A stretch of DNA of 64,000 bases, from positions 293,761 to 357,760 of the forward strand of contig JAHDWA010000003.1 in assembly GCA_023382535.1 (NCBI GenBank), given 5' to 3'. The position numbers were made by a program, and so were the translations under genes. The notes beneath the pieces are model-generated. The model had not been told where the DNA came from, ran no database searches, and saw only the letters and a list, made by a program, of their open reading frames with translations. The first letter of the stretch is position 1; each line of letters begins with the position of its first letter. Origin of the DNA: Anaerolineae bacterium (GTDB lineage Bacteria; Chloroflexota; Anaerolineae; 4572-78; J111). Positions 8,400 through 17,300 of the stretch are shown one piece after another.

Positions 8400-9683
8400 T
8401 CAGGTAACTACCCCTCGCTCTGCCGAATACTGCTCATAAATCCGTTTCTCGGCTATTTCCCGCAGCCGGTCCATCGCCCGATAAATATCGGTGAAGGTAG
8501 TGTAAAGGGGCGCAATCCCCAGGCGAATATTATCCGGCTCGCGGAAATCGGGGATAACCTTGACCGCGGGCGGCTCAGCTTCGATCAAGGCGCGGTTAAT
8601 CCGGTAGCTCTCGGCGTGCCGGATGGAAACGTGAGAGCCGCGGATCTCAGCCTGGCGCGGCGTGCCGATGGTGAAGCCCAACGGAACCAGCCACTGTTCG
8701 GCCAGGAAAATCAGGTACTCGGTCTGGCGAATGCTTTTGGCCCGCAGCCGCTCCATACCTGCCTCAAGCAGCAGATCAAGCGCCGGCTCGACGGCTTTCA
8801 TGGACAGCATCGGCGGGGTGCCAACCTTGTAGCGGGCGATGTCGTCTGCCGGAGTGTACTCCAGATCAAAGGCAAAGGGATTCTTGGCGGCAAACCAGCC
8901 CCACATCGGCTGGCTGAGCCGGGTTTGCAAATCGCGCCGCACGTAAAGAAAAGCCGGCGCGCCCGGTCCGCCGTTGAGATACTTGTAGGTGCAGCCGATG
9001 GCCAGATCGGCCTGGCAGCCGTTCAGGTCAACCGGCACGGCCCCCGCCGAGTGGCTCAAGTCCCACAAAACCAATGCCCCGGCGCGATGGGCCTGCTCGG
9101 TCACGGCGGCCATATCGTACATAAAGGCGCTTTTAAAGGCCACGTGGGTCAGGCTGACCAGGGCAGTATCGCTGTCTATCGCCGCGCTGACCGCTGCCGG
9201 CTCGACGGTGATTGAATCGGCGGAGGGAATGAGTTCCAGCCGGTGGCGCTGGCCCAGCAGGTCAATAATACCCTGCAAAATATACAGGTCAGACGGAAAA
9301 TTAAAAACATCGCTGAGAATTTTGCTCCGGTCGGGCCTGGCCCGGAGCGCGGCGACTGCCAGCTTGAACAGGTTGATCGAGGTTGCCTCTGTAACAATAA
9401 TTTCGTCGGGCTGTGCGCCGACCAGCCGGGCGATTTTTGCACCCAGTTCGGTGGGCGAGTGAATCCAGCCATCATTCCACAGCCGAATCAGGCGCTGCCC
9501 CCACTCAACCTCAACGGCGTGGCGCATGAAATCAACGGTGCGTTTGGGCAGCCGCCCCAATGAATTGCCGTCGAGATAAATTAAGTCTGGCTCGGCAATG
9601 ACAAATTCATCGCGAAACGGAGCCAGTTCGTCCTGATGGTCCAATTCGCGGGCAAACTCAAGATCGGTGCGGGTAAAATCCAT
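8400..9683 (-). CDS. kynU: Kynureninase
   Basis: PLP enzyme that cleaves L-kynurenine to anthranilate and alanine. Typical features are YLDGNSLGRLPKRT near the N-terminus, LWDLSHSAGAVPVDL, and the PLP-lysine segment GCTYKYLNGGPGAPAFLYV. The family C-terminus RGSHVSIRHAESYRINRAL ... DNIRLGIAPLYTTFTDIYRAMDRL is present. I take the ATG at 9683 (427 aa). The frame stays open upstream, but there it is encoded by the octamer hairpin. No other kynurenine-pathway gene is in the window, so whether it serves NAD synthesis or tryptophan catabolism is unknown. Confidence 0.95.
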   Translation of the reverse strand: MDFTRTDLEFARELDHQDELAPFRDEFVIAEPDLIYLDGNSLGRLPKRTVDFMRHAVEVEWGQRLIRLWNDGWIHSPTELGAKIARLVGAQPDEIIVTEATSINLFKLAVAALRARPDRSKILSDVFNFPSDLYILQGIIDLLGQRHRLELIPSADSITVEPAAVSAAIDSDTALVSLTHVAFKSAFMYDMAAVTEQAHRAGALVLWDLSHSAGAVPVDLNGCQADLAIGCTYKYLNGGPGAPAFLYVRRDLQTRLSQPMWGWFAAKNPFAFDLEYTPADDIARYKVGTPPMLSMKAVEPALDLLLEAGMERLRAKSIRQTEYLIFLAEQWLVPLGFTIGTPRQAEIRGSHVSIRHAESYRINRALIEAEPPAVKVIPDFREPDNIRLGIAPLYTTFTDIYRAMDRLREIAEKRIYEQYSAERGVVT

Positions 9684-9684
9684 T

Positions 9685-9785
9685 GTTGTCGAGAGGCGAG
9701 GAGGGGTGAGGCGATGAGGCGGCAGATTCTTTTCGTGTCCTCGCCTCCTCGTGTCTTCGCCTCTTCGTTTCCTCACCCCATTTCC
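9685..9785. repeat. Octamer-word hairpin (word CCTCTTCG-like)
   Basis: 10-bp exact arms GAGGCGAGGA (9693-9702) and TCCTCGCCTC (9738-9747) within longer imperfect arms. The right arm is a chain of eight-base words (CCTCCTCG, TGTCTTCG, CCTCTTCG, TTTCCTCA). It lies directly upstream of kynU on the minus strand. Confidence 0.75.
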
Positions 9786-9789
9786 TCCT

Positions 9790-10758
9790 TTATGTCGGGC
9801 TTTTCATTTCGTCCAACCTACTTTTCTCAGCCGGGGATAGAGCAATATTGACCGCCGGGATGAGTTCATCCAATTGCTCTACCGTGTTAGCTCCAATGAT
9901 AGCCGAGGTTACTGTCGGATTGGCCAACAGCCAGGCCAGGGCCATCTGGGCCGTGGTAGCCCTGTAGAGTTGACTCATTTCGGCCAGCGTTTCGACAAGG
10001 GAAAAGCCCTCGTTGTTGGTGTAATTACGCATGCGCTCGTTGCCGGCGCCGCGGCTCTGCGCCGGAATGTGACCATCACGTTTGTACTTGCCGGTCAAAA
10101 AACCACCGGCCAGGGGACTGTACGGAATCACTCCTAACTTCTCTCGCCGGCACAAGGCCATCAACTTGGCTTCATACTCCTGGCGATGGACCAGGTTGTA
10201 GTGAGGCTGGAGCGACTCATAACGGGGTAGCTGGTGAACCGCCGATACCGCTAACGCCGCTTCCAACTGGGCCGGGGTATGGTTGGAACAGCCCAGGTAG
10301 CGGACTTTACCCTGTTTAATCATTTCCTCAAAGGCGCGAAACGTCTCTTCCAGGGGCGTGTTTTCGTCGGGCCAGTGGCTCTGAAAGAGGTCAATCGTCT
10401 CGACTTGCAGCCGGCGCAGGCTGTCCTCCACCGCTCGCAGCAGATGGCTGCGGCTCAGCCCCTCGCCATCCGGCCCCTCCCACATGCGGCCCCGCGCTTT
10501 GGTGGCAATAATAACCTGATCCCGCACTTTCCGGGCAGCCAGCCATTCGCCAATCCAACTTTCGGCCACCCCGCCGGGGTTGTCCTTGGCCCAATAGGAG
10601 TAAATATCGGCACTGTCAAAAAAATTGATACCACTGGCCAGGGCGCGATCCATCACTGCAAAAGAGGCTTCCTTGGTGGAAGTCCAGCCCATGGTCATCG
10701 TCCCCAGGCACAGCCTCGACACGTTCAGGTCGGTTTGGCCCAATCTTTTGTATTCCAT
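9790..10758 (-). CDS. Aldo/keto reductase
   Basis: NADPH-dependent oxidoreductase with a TIM-barrel fold. The N-terminus MEYKRLGQTDLNVSRLCLGTM and the catalytic-Asp segment GINFFDSADIYS (Asp, with the Tyr four residues later) are typical, as are DLFQSHWPDENTPLEETF and the cofactor-binding end AWLLANPTVTSAIIGANTVEQL. Length 322 aa. It is closest in style to the Tas/YghZ-type AKRs; the substrate cannot be inferred. It reads in the same direction as kynU, about 106 bases upstream of it, with the octamer hairpin between. Confidence 0.93.
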   Translation of the reverse strand: MEYKRLGQTDLNVSRLCLGTMTMGWTSTKEASFAVMDRALASGINFFDSADIYSYWAKDNPGGVAESWIGEWLAARKVRDQVIIATKARGRMWEGPDGEGLSRSHLLRAVEDSLRRLQVETIDLFQSHWPDENTPLEETFRAFEEMIKQGKVRYLGCSNHTPAQLEAALAVSAVHQLPRYESLQPHYNLVHRQEYEAKLMALCRREKLGVIPYSPLAGGFLTGKYKRDGHIPAQSRGAGNERMRNYTNNEGFSLVETLAEMSQLYRATTAQMALAWLLANPTVTSAIIGANTVEQLDELIPAVNIALSPAEKSRLDEMKSPT

Positions 10759-10851
10759 TTCAGCCCTTTCTTCACTTTACCAAGCCCAATTGCTGCGGGC
10801 AATATAACATGGATTAACGGCAGAGTCCACCCAAGCCTGATTTTTTGGACT

Positions 10852-10897
10852 AGGTGACTGGCACTTGATAAGCTCAGAATAAAAGTGCCAGTCACCT
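10852..10897. repeat. 15-bp perfect palindromic hairpin (REP-like)
   Basis: Arms AGGTGACTGGCACTT (10852-10866) and AAGTGCCAGTCACCT (10883-10897) with a 16-nt loop. It lies between divergent genes. It has no T-run and no heptamer structure, so it belongs to a different class from the word hairpins. A REP-like dispersed element is possible. Confidence 0.75.
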
Positions 10898-10910
10898 GAT
10901 GAGTTGTTTT

Positions 10911-10938
10911 TTGTCCTCAGCGGTAGATTTGCTACAAT
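10911..10938 (+). promoter_or_regulatory. Sigma-70-like promoter for the GNAT gene
   Basis: -35 TTGTCC (10911-10916), 16-nt spacer, -10 TACAAT (10933-10938). GGAG at about 10950 precedes the TTG start at 10963. Confidence 0.55.
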
Positions 10939-10962
10939 GTGCCTTGGTAGGAGTAATCATTA

Positions 10963-11493
10963 TTGGAGATTCTTGGTTCTTATACGACCCCTTCCGGGCA
11001 AACAGTCCAGTTCCGGCTTATCGAACAGGATGATACGGCGCTGCTGGTTGACCTGTTCCATCGTCTTTCGCCCGAAACGCGGCGCTTGCGTTTTCACCTG
11101 TATACGGAGCGAGTTCCGGAAGAGCAGGTCTGGCGCGAAGCAGTCCTCCTCTCCAATCTGGATCCGCAGCGACACGTAGCTGTCGTAGCGACCATTGTTG
11201 AGGCGGATGGCGAGGAGCATGCTGTGGGTGTGGCCCGTTTTGCCCGGGCCACCTTGCAGGACCAGGAAGCAGAGGCGGCCATTGTGGTCAGAGATGATTT
11301 TCAACGGAAGGGACTGGGCCGGGCCTTGCTGACCAAACTGGCAGAGCAAGCCCGCGAACTGGGGATTACCCATTTTGCCGGCTGGGTGCTGGCCGAGAAC
11401 ATTCACCTGATGAAGCTGATTAAAAAACTAGAAGTAAAAGTGGAAACCGAAATCCGCCATGGTGAGCGGAAGGTCAGGGTAGCTATTTTTTGA
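10963..11493 (+). CDS. GNAT family N-acetyltransferase
   Basis: Acetyl-CoA-dependent acyltransferase of unknown substrate. The GNAT core is visible: EAAIVVRDDFQRKGLGRALLTKLAEQA contains the acetyl-CoA loop (Q/R-x-x-G-x-G/A). The N-terminal QTVQFRLIEQDDTALLVDLFHRLSPETRRLRF resembles the acetyltransferase domain attached to acyl-CoA synthetases. Here it stands alone at 176 aa. The start is a TTG with AGGAG 9 nt upstream; no better ATG is available. It ends 11 bp inside the convergent neighbouring gene. Confidence 0.85.
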   Translation: MEILGSYTTPSGQTVQFRLIEQDDTALLVDLFHRLSPETRRLRFHLYTERVPEEQVWREAVLLSNLDPQRHVAVVATIVEADGEEHAVGVARFARATLQDQEAEAAIVVRDDFQRKGLGRALLTKLAEQARELGITHFAGWVLAENIHLMKLIKKLEVKVETEIRHGERKVRVAIF

Positions 11494-12346
11494 GGGGCAA
11501 GACCATTTCGATCCGGTCAAACACTTCCAGGTAGCCCAGTTCCTGGAAAGCCGGCCAATGCGGGTCGTCTTTGGGCAGATTTTCGGTTTTGGTATCTTGC
11601 GCCGGGTGAACATGATGAAGGTGATGCAGCAATGCCCGCCCGACTTTATGGGGATCTCCTTCATCCGTTTGAATGACCAAACGTCCCAACTGAAAGACTG
11701 TATTTTGGTAAACCAACCACCCTTTACTACCATCCTCTAGAATGGCATAAACGGCAGCCAGATTACCGGCATTAATCAACGACTCTTTTTCGTCAATCCA
11801 GGAAGGGGAAGAAGACCGGTTCTCTAAGAGGTGGAGCGCTTCGGGATAACCGAGGGTACGAAATTCTGCGGGCGGGACTTCAATTTTAGGAGGACCAGGC
11901 GGGCGGCGCAAAACAAGAAGCTCTCTGGTCACTTGAAAGCCGGCCTTGAGGAAAAGATTAAAGGCCGGCGTGTTATTTTTGATCACTTCGAGGATGATAT
12001 AATCCTTACTTTTTTGGCGCGCCTGCTCCAAGAGATGGGTTACCAGCCGCCAGCCTGTCCCCTGACGCCGCTTAGCGCGGATAATCCCCAGCCGGGTGAT
12101 CCAGGCCCGCTGTTCTCTGCTGCCCAACATGGCTAACCCCAAAATTTCGTTGCCATCCACGGCGACTACTGAACAATCCATATCTACATTGTAAATCTCG
12201 ACATATTCGCGCAGCCGGGCCGCATTCATCGGCATTGGCACCAGATAATCAACGCGGGTATGGTTGTAGGCTTCGGTCAACTCCTCGTAAGAGAAATCGC
12301 TGGCGGGAATCAGATCAACTGTGGTTTCAGGAGTTGACATAGGCAT
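11483..12346 (-). CDS. GNAT family N-acetyltransferase, two-domain
   Basis: 287-residue acetyltransferase. The N-terminal half is a standard GNAT fold, with GIIRAKRRQGTGWRLVTHLLEQA as the acetyl-CoA loop and NNTPAFNLFLKAGF as the conserved Asn/Phe segment. The C-terminal ~130 residues look like a second, degenerate GNAT-like lobe (LAAVYAILEDGSKGWLVYQNTVFQLGRLV). Substrate unknown. Its last codons overlap the convergent GNAT gene by 11 bp. Confidence 0.87.
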   Translation of the reverse strand: MPMSTPETTVDLIPASDFSYEELTEAYNHTRVDYLVPMPMNAARLREYVEIYNVDMDCSVVAVDGNEILGLAMLGSREQRAWITRLGIIRAKRRQGTGWRLVTHLLEQARQKSKDYIILEVIKNNTPAFNLFLKAGFQVTRELLVLRRPPGPPKIEVPPAEFRTLGYPEALHLLENRSSSPSWIDEKESLINAGNLAAVYAILEDGSKGWLVYQNTVFQLGRLVIQTDEGDPHKVGRALLHHLHHVHPAQDTKTENLPKDDPHWPAFQELGYLEVFDRIEMVLPLKK

Positions 12347-12445
12347 ATTTAATTCGCTGAGGGGGAATAGAACTCATCGGGGGAAGTACAGCCGGCGAGT
12401 CCTTGGGGAAGGATTTGGTATTTAAGCGGCGTAGATCGGTTGAAC

Positions 12446-12886
12446 CTAGGCTTTTTTGGTGATAAAAGCCTCAATCTGATCCGGGAACGTGCGGGTATTG
12501 ATGGGTTTGGAAATAAAGCCATCACAACCGTAAGCCTCCGCCATTTGCCTGGCCGTATCTTCGGGCCAGGCAGTGACCGCTACCATCGGGACATCTTTCA
12601 GTTCGGGGGCGCGCTTCATAAACGCGATCAGAGTCTGGCCATCAATATCGGGTAAGCCCAGATCAATTAAAATAATGTCGGGCACTTCCTCGATGGCTGT
12701 TTTCAGGCCAGCTTCGCCCTCGCTCTCGTGGATCACCTGGTGATGGTGAGCCTCCAAGACGCGCCGCATCAGCAACGCATTTTGTTGGTTATCTTCAATA
12801 ACAAGGATCTTGCTAATGGTAACACCCGGCTTTATGGCAGTAATGATTTTAGTAACCACAGTATAGCACAGGCCGGGTGAAGACAA
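12446..12886 (-). CDS. Single-domain response regulator (CheY/DivK-like)
   Basis: Receiver domain without an output domain. It has ILVIEDNQQNALLMRRVL with the acidic pocket, the phospho-acceptor Asp in IILIDLGLPDIDGQ, Thr in MVAVTAWPED, and Lys in GFISKPINTRTF. The chain is about 120 aa of receiver plus a 20-residue N-terminal stretch. The true start is uncertain; a GTG at 12859 would remove nine residues, and no good Shine-Dalgarno decides it. No histidine kinase is adjacent. The stretch between this gene and the GNAT gene (12347-12445) shows no feature. Confidence 0.85.
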   Translation of the reverse strand: MSSPGLCYTVVTKIITAIKPGVTISKILVIEDNQQNALLMRRVLEAHHHQVIHESEGEAGLKTAIEEVPDIILIDLGLPDIDGQTLIAFMKRAPELKDVPMVAVTAWPEDTARQMAEAYGCDGFISKPINTRTFPDQIEAFITKKA

Positions 12887-12912
12887 AAATCCTTTGAGAC
12901 GGGATACTTTCT

Positions 12913-13926
12913 TTAAGGATCAAGTTGAGGCTGTGCCACATCGGCCTCAAATAACCAGTAGTCAACCGGAATATCTGTCCCATTCTCTACAGCCAGCAGG
13001 TAAGTTTCACCTCGGATGACCGTGCCGCTCCACAACCGTTCACCGGTAAGATTATTGCCATCCCGCGAAACCAGCATACCGGCCCCAAAATTGATCAGTT
13101 GATCACCCTCACCTCGCTGCCACGTGTTTACGGCGCCAGGCGGGAAGAGCTTAAAATTAACCTGCTGTTGGTGATTGCCATCGGCGGGGGTGAAAAAGAG
13201 AGTGAAATCTAGATTTTGAAACTGGTTTGGGTTGGCGAGATCGTTATGGCTAAAGCTGTACCAGTGTATTCCCCCCGGCTTGAGCGAGCTGTGCGTTACC
13301 GGAGACGACAGGGGCAAGGGCCTGCCGGGATCAGCGCCTATCTCTGGTATAGCAGGAATCGCTGTCTGAGGAGTCACTGCGGGTGGGCCCAAGGGATAAC
13401 TGACCACATTATCGGTAAAAAGCCAGTAGTCAATGGTTGAGTCGCTGCCGTTGATTAGCTGAATATAGTAACGACTCTGGCCTGACAGCCAGCCGGTCCA
13501 CAGTAATTCGCCTGTGAGCGGGTTGTTATCGCGCGAGACAACCTGGCCTGCGCCCAGATTGGCCATATGACTGCTGTCGCCAAAATAAAACAGCGACACC
13601 TGGCTCTCGTCGAAAAGCTGCACGGCTACCCGCCTGACTCGCTGGCCATCGTCGGGCGTAAAAATCAGGGTGAGGGATTGCTCCAGGGTGGCGGCTTGCT
13701 GAGGATTGGGGGGTGTCAACCGAAACCAGCGCTGCTCGCCCGCAGCCAGGACCCCGGTGTTGGGGCCGTTCACCAGCGTCACCGCTAAAGCAGGTGCGCT
13801 GCCGGTCGCGGTTGCCGCGGACGTGGCCGAAATAATCAGCACAACAGCCGCTATGGCAAAAACAGCCCCAATGAGCCACAAGAAAACCTTGAGTGAGCCA
13901 GATAAAGTTGTGTTTTCAGACCTCAT
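12913..13926 (-). CDS. Membrane-anchored protein with two PPC-like repeat domains
   Basis: Not recognised as a named family. One N-terminal transmembrane or signal segment is at about residues 12-35 (VFLWLIGAVFAIAAVVLIISA), followed by an extracytoplasmic region. Two ~110-residue repeats share a pattern: GEQRWFRL / GGIHWYSF, TLIFTPDDG / TLFFTPADG, NLGAGQVVSRDNNPLTGELLW / NFGAGMLVSRDGNNLTGERLW, and STIDYWLFTDNV / IPVDYWLFEADV. The beta-rich character resembles bacterial pre-peptidase C-terminal domains. I take the ATG at 13926; a TTG at 13947 in frame has AGAGGA after it rather than before. Divergent from the kinase giant. Confidence 0.8.
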   Translation of the reverse strand: MRSENTTLSGSLKVFLWLIGAVFAIAAVVLIISATSAATATGSAPALAVTLVNGPNTGVLAAGEQRWFRLTPPNPQQAATLEQSLTLIFTPDDGQRVRRVAVQLFDESQVSLFYFGDSSHMANLGAGQVVSRDNNPLTGELLWTGWLSGQSRYYIQLINGSDSTIDYWLFTDNVVSYPLGPPAVTPQTAIPAIPEIGADPGRPLPLSSPVTHSSLKPGGIHWYSFSHNDLANPNQFQNLDFTLFFTPADGNHQQQVNFKLFPPGAVNTWQRGEGDQLINFGAGMLVSRDGNNLTGERLWSGTVIRGETYLLAVENGTDIPVDYWLFEADVAQPQLDP

Positions 13927-14337
13927 CGGTAAGTTTTTTCCTCTCAAACAAGGTTTTGTCCGGTCAGCTTAGTCATCCTGTGACGGTTCAATGTAGTTTT
14001 GCAAAGAGCCGGGTCCCGCAGTCTGAATAGTGAAGGACCTACTGATACCCCCAGTATAAAAGGTAATAGCCTGTACGTCAATGGGAGGGATACCCTATTC
14101 GGTCAATTTTGGAACCATTTGCCCACTTTGTACGTCTATCCTACGCTCAACCGTTGCCCTAGCCGTCGGCCAGATAAAGCTAAGCCGTTTAGGAAAAATT
14201 CTACCCTTGTGCTACCATATAAAGGCAAAATTCCCGAAAATCTTGTAAATAAATCGTAATTTTTGTATAGGATCCGTGGTGCGTGAAATAAGTTTTCTAC
14301 GCACCACGTACCACGTACCACGAATAAGGACAGATTT
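13927..14337. other. Intergenic region between divergent genes, 411 bp
   Basis: No gene seen. It must hold the promoters of the PPC-like gene and of the giant kinase gene, but no strong -35/-10 pair stands out. A heptamer-word hairpin occupies the kinase-proximal 60 bases. The AT-rich stretch at 14215-14265 is a likely promoter zone (inference). Confidence 0.5.
14275..14324. repeat. Heptamer-word hairpin (words ACGCACC / ACGTACC)
   Basis: CGTGGTGCGT (14275-14284) pairs with ACGCACCACG (14299-14308). The right arm continues as ACGTACC, ACGTACC, ACGA heptamers. It ends 13 nt before the ATG of the giant gene, so it would lie in its leader. Confidence 0.75.
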
Positions 14338-17300
14338 ATGACGTTATCCGCCAACACACTTTTGGAAAATCGCTACCGCATCGAGGGCTTGCTGGCCCAG
14401 GGGGGGATGGGAGCTATTTATCGGGGCTTTGACCTCATCCTCGATATTCCAGTGGCGATCAAGGAGAGTTTCTTCAAGACTCCTCATGGCACGCGCCAGT
14501 TCCAGCAGGAAGCCCGGATTCTGGCCCGGCTGCACCACCCCAGCCTGCCCCGCGTGATCAACCATTTCAGCGTGGGCGACCAGCAGTACCTGGTGATGGA
14601 TTTTGTCGAGGGGCAGGATTTGTGGGAGATGGTCACCAAACGGGGCCAGCCTTTGGGCCAGCGGCAAGCCTTGAATTACCTCATCCAGGTCTGCGAGGCC
14701 GTCCAATACCTGCACCAGCAAAACCCGCCGATCATCCACCGCGACATCAAGCCGCAAAACATCAAAATTACCCCCGATAACCGGGCGGTGCTGGTGGATT
14801 TTGGTATTGCCAAAGTCGGCCACGACGACAGCCTGACCGACACCGGCGCGCGGGGCGTCACCAGCGGGTTTTCTCCCCCGGAACAGTACAGCGGCACCGG
14901 CACCACCCCGGCTTCCGACATCTACGCCCTGGGTGCGACTCTCTACGCAATTCTCACCGGCAAAAAGCCGCCGGATAGTGTCAGCTTAATGGCCGGTGAA
15001 GCCGAATTCGAGCCGCCGGATCAAGTCAACCCCAAGCTGAGCCGCCAGGTTTCGGCGGCCATCGAGCATGCCATGCAAGTCCAGCGGGCCGACCGGCCGG
15101 CCTCGGTGGCCCTGTGGCAGCAAACCCTCAAGAATATGCTGAACTCGCTGCCGGATGACGATACCGCCGTTTTGGTCACCCCCTCTGCTGCCGTCTGGCT
15201 GGTTGACTCGGCAGGACGGGCCTACCGCCTCAAGCCGGGGCTTTTAATTTTTGGACCGGCTCGAGACGAAGCGACGCCGGCCAGCGAGCTGCTTAATACT
15301 TCGCCCTATGTCAGGCTGGAATTCGACGGGCAGCACTGCCTGGTGTCTAACCCCGGCAATATGGCCGGCGTGACGCTGAACGACCAGCCGGTTGGCCCGG
15401 AGAGCCAGCCCTTCAATTCTGGGGATTGGCTGCGCATTGGCCGGGCCACTTTTGCCCTGAGCGAGACCGAACCCAAAGAACGCAGCGAAATACCGAGCAT
15501 TCTCCTCAGCCAGGATATGGACGAGCCGACCGAGACGGCCTATGTCCCTGTCCCGGTTGTGCTGGCCTCTGCTTCCGCGCCGCCAACCGGGCCGCAGCTT
15601 GCTGCCGGTACTCAACAAACAGTCGTTGATGCAACAAAGCCGACCTCGCGCTGGTGGCTGGCTGTAGCAGCCCTGGTGCTCATTGCCCTCATCGGGGCGG
15701 CGATTTTCTGGAGTAGAGGTCAGGCCGAACCCATGGCCCAGGTTGAACCCAGCTCCACCAGTGCGCCAGCCGGTCCAACCGCAGCACCCCCAACCCAGAC
15801 AAGCAGCCAGGCTGGAGCGGCCGTTCCAACCGATACGCCGGCAGCCACCCCGGCAGCAGCCGTCGAGCCTACTTTCACCCCTACCCCGACGATTCCGCTC
15901 GAACCGATTGCCCCGCTGGTCCTGCAAACCGTGCCCGAAGTTGGGGCCGAACAGTCGCTCGATGCGCCCATCGAAATCACTTTTGACCAGCCCATGGACC
16001 GGGCCAGCGTTGAAAAAGCCTTCGCCATCGAGCCGGGAGCCAGTATTGACGGCGTGTTTGACTGGGTTGACGACCAGACTCTGCGCTTTAGCCTGCAAGA
16101 CGGCTTCCAACGCGGCCAGCGTTACCGGGTGCGCATCGCCGAAACGGCCACCAGCCAGGCCGGCCTGGCCCTGCCGCGTCCCTTTGAACTGCGCTTTAAC
16201 GCTGCCGGTTTCCTGGAAGTGGTCAATGTCCAACCCCTGGCCGATACCAGCAAGATTTTGCCCACTACCACCGTGACCGTCTTCTTCAACCGGCCGGTTG
16301 TGCCATTGGGCGCCATCGAGTCCGGCGGGGGCGGTCTGCCTGACCCGCTCACCTTTGTACCGCAAGTTCCCGGCGAGGGCGAATGGCTCAACACCTCTAT
16401 CTACCAGTTCACCCCGACCGGAGAGGGTTTTCAGCCGGCCGCCCAGTACACGGCCCGCGTGTCCCGGGGTTTGACTGATGTCTTTGGGCAGGCCGTGCTG
16501 GAGGATGATTTTGAATGGACCTTCACGACCCTCAGCCCGGCCGTTGTCGGCAGTGTGCCGGCGGCGGATGACCTTTATGTCAGCCCAACGCCGGTTATCA
16601 GCGTTACCTTCAACCAGCCGATGGACCGGCCGAGTGTCGAGGAAAATTTACTGCTGCTGAACGAGCAAACCGGCCAGCCCGTTTCCGGGACCTTTGCCTG
16701 GGCCGAAGTGGGTATGCTGCCCCCGCCGCCGACCGACGAGTTTGGCAATATTATCTATGAATACGACGCGCAGGGACAGCCCATCCCGCCGGATTTGGAA
16801 CCCATCGGCGCGGAGACGGTCACCTTTACCCCGGCAGAGCCGTTGGAATTCGGCGCTAGCTACCAGATTATTTTACCTCAGGGAGTTGCGGGGGCGCTGG
16901 ACCAAACTCAAACCCAGGGCGACTACAACGCCACTTTCACCGTGACCCCGTACCCGGATGTCGCCAGCACCAATCCCGCCAACGGGGAGCAGTTTGCCGA
17001 CATTTACCAGGGGCTGGACATTACCTTCAACGCGCCGATGAATCCCGCTACCTTTGTCGTCGGTGAAACCGTTATTATCTCGCCCCCAATTACCGCCACC
17101 GACGTTTATTCCTACTGGTCGCAGAACGACACCCAGGTTAATCTCGGTTTCCCGCGCCGGGAGAACAGCGAGTATAGTGTCACCCTGCGCGGCAGTATCG
17201 AAGGCCGCTATGGCCACCCGCTGAACAAGAATATCACCATTGCCTGGAAAACCTTGAAGCAGACCCCGTATGTGCGCCTGGTTAGCCCCAAGATTGCTAT

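Noticed and set aside
9684..9776. Extended N-terminus of kynureninase
   Set aside because: The 31 upstream residues are Arg/Pro-rich translation of the octamer hairpin; the conserved sequence begins at the ATG at 9683.
14040..14110. Possible riboswitch upstream of the kinase giant
   Set aside because: A few short repeats are visible, but no known riboswitch core could be matched by eye and the giant gene gives no metabolic hint.
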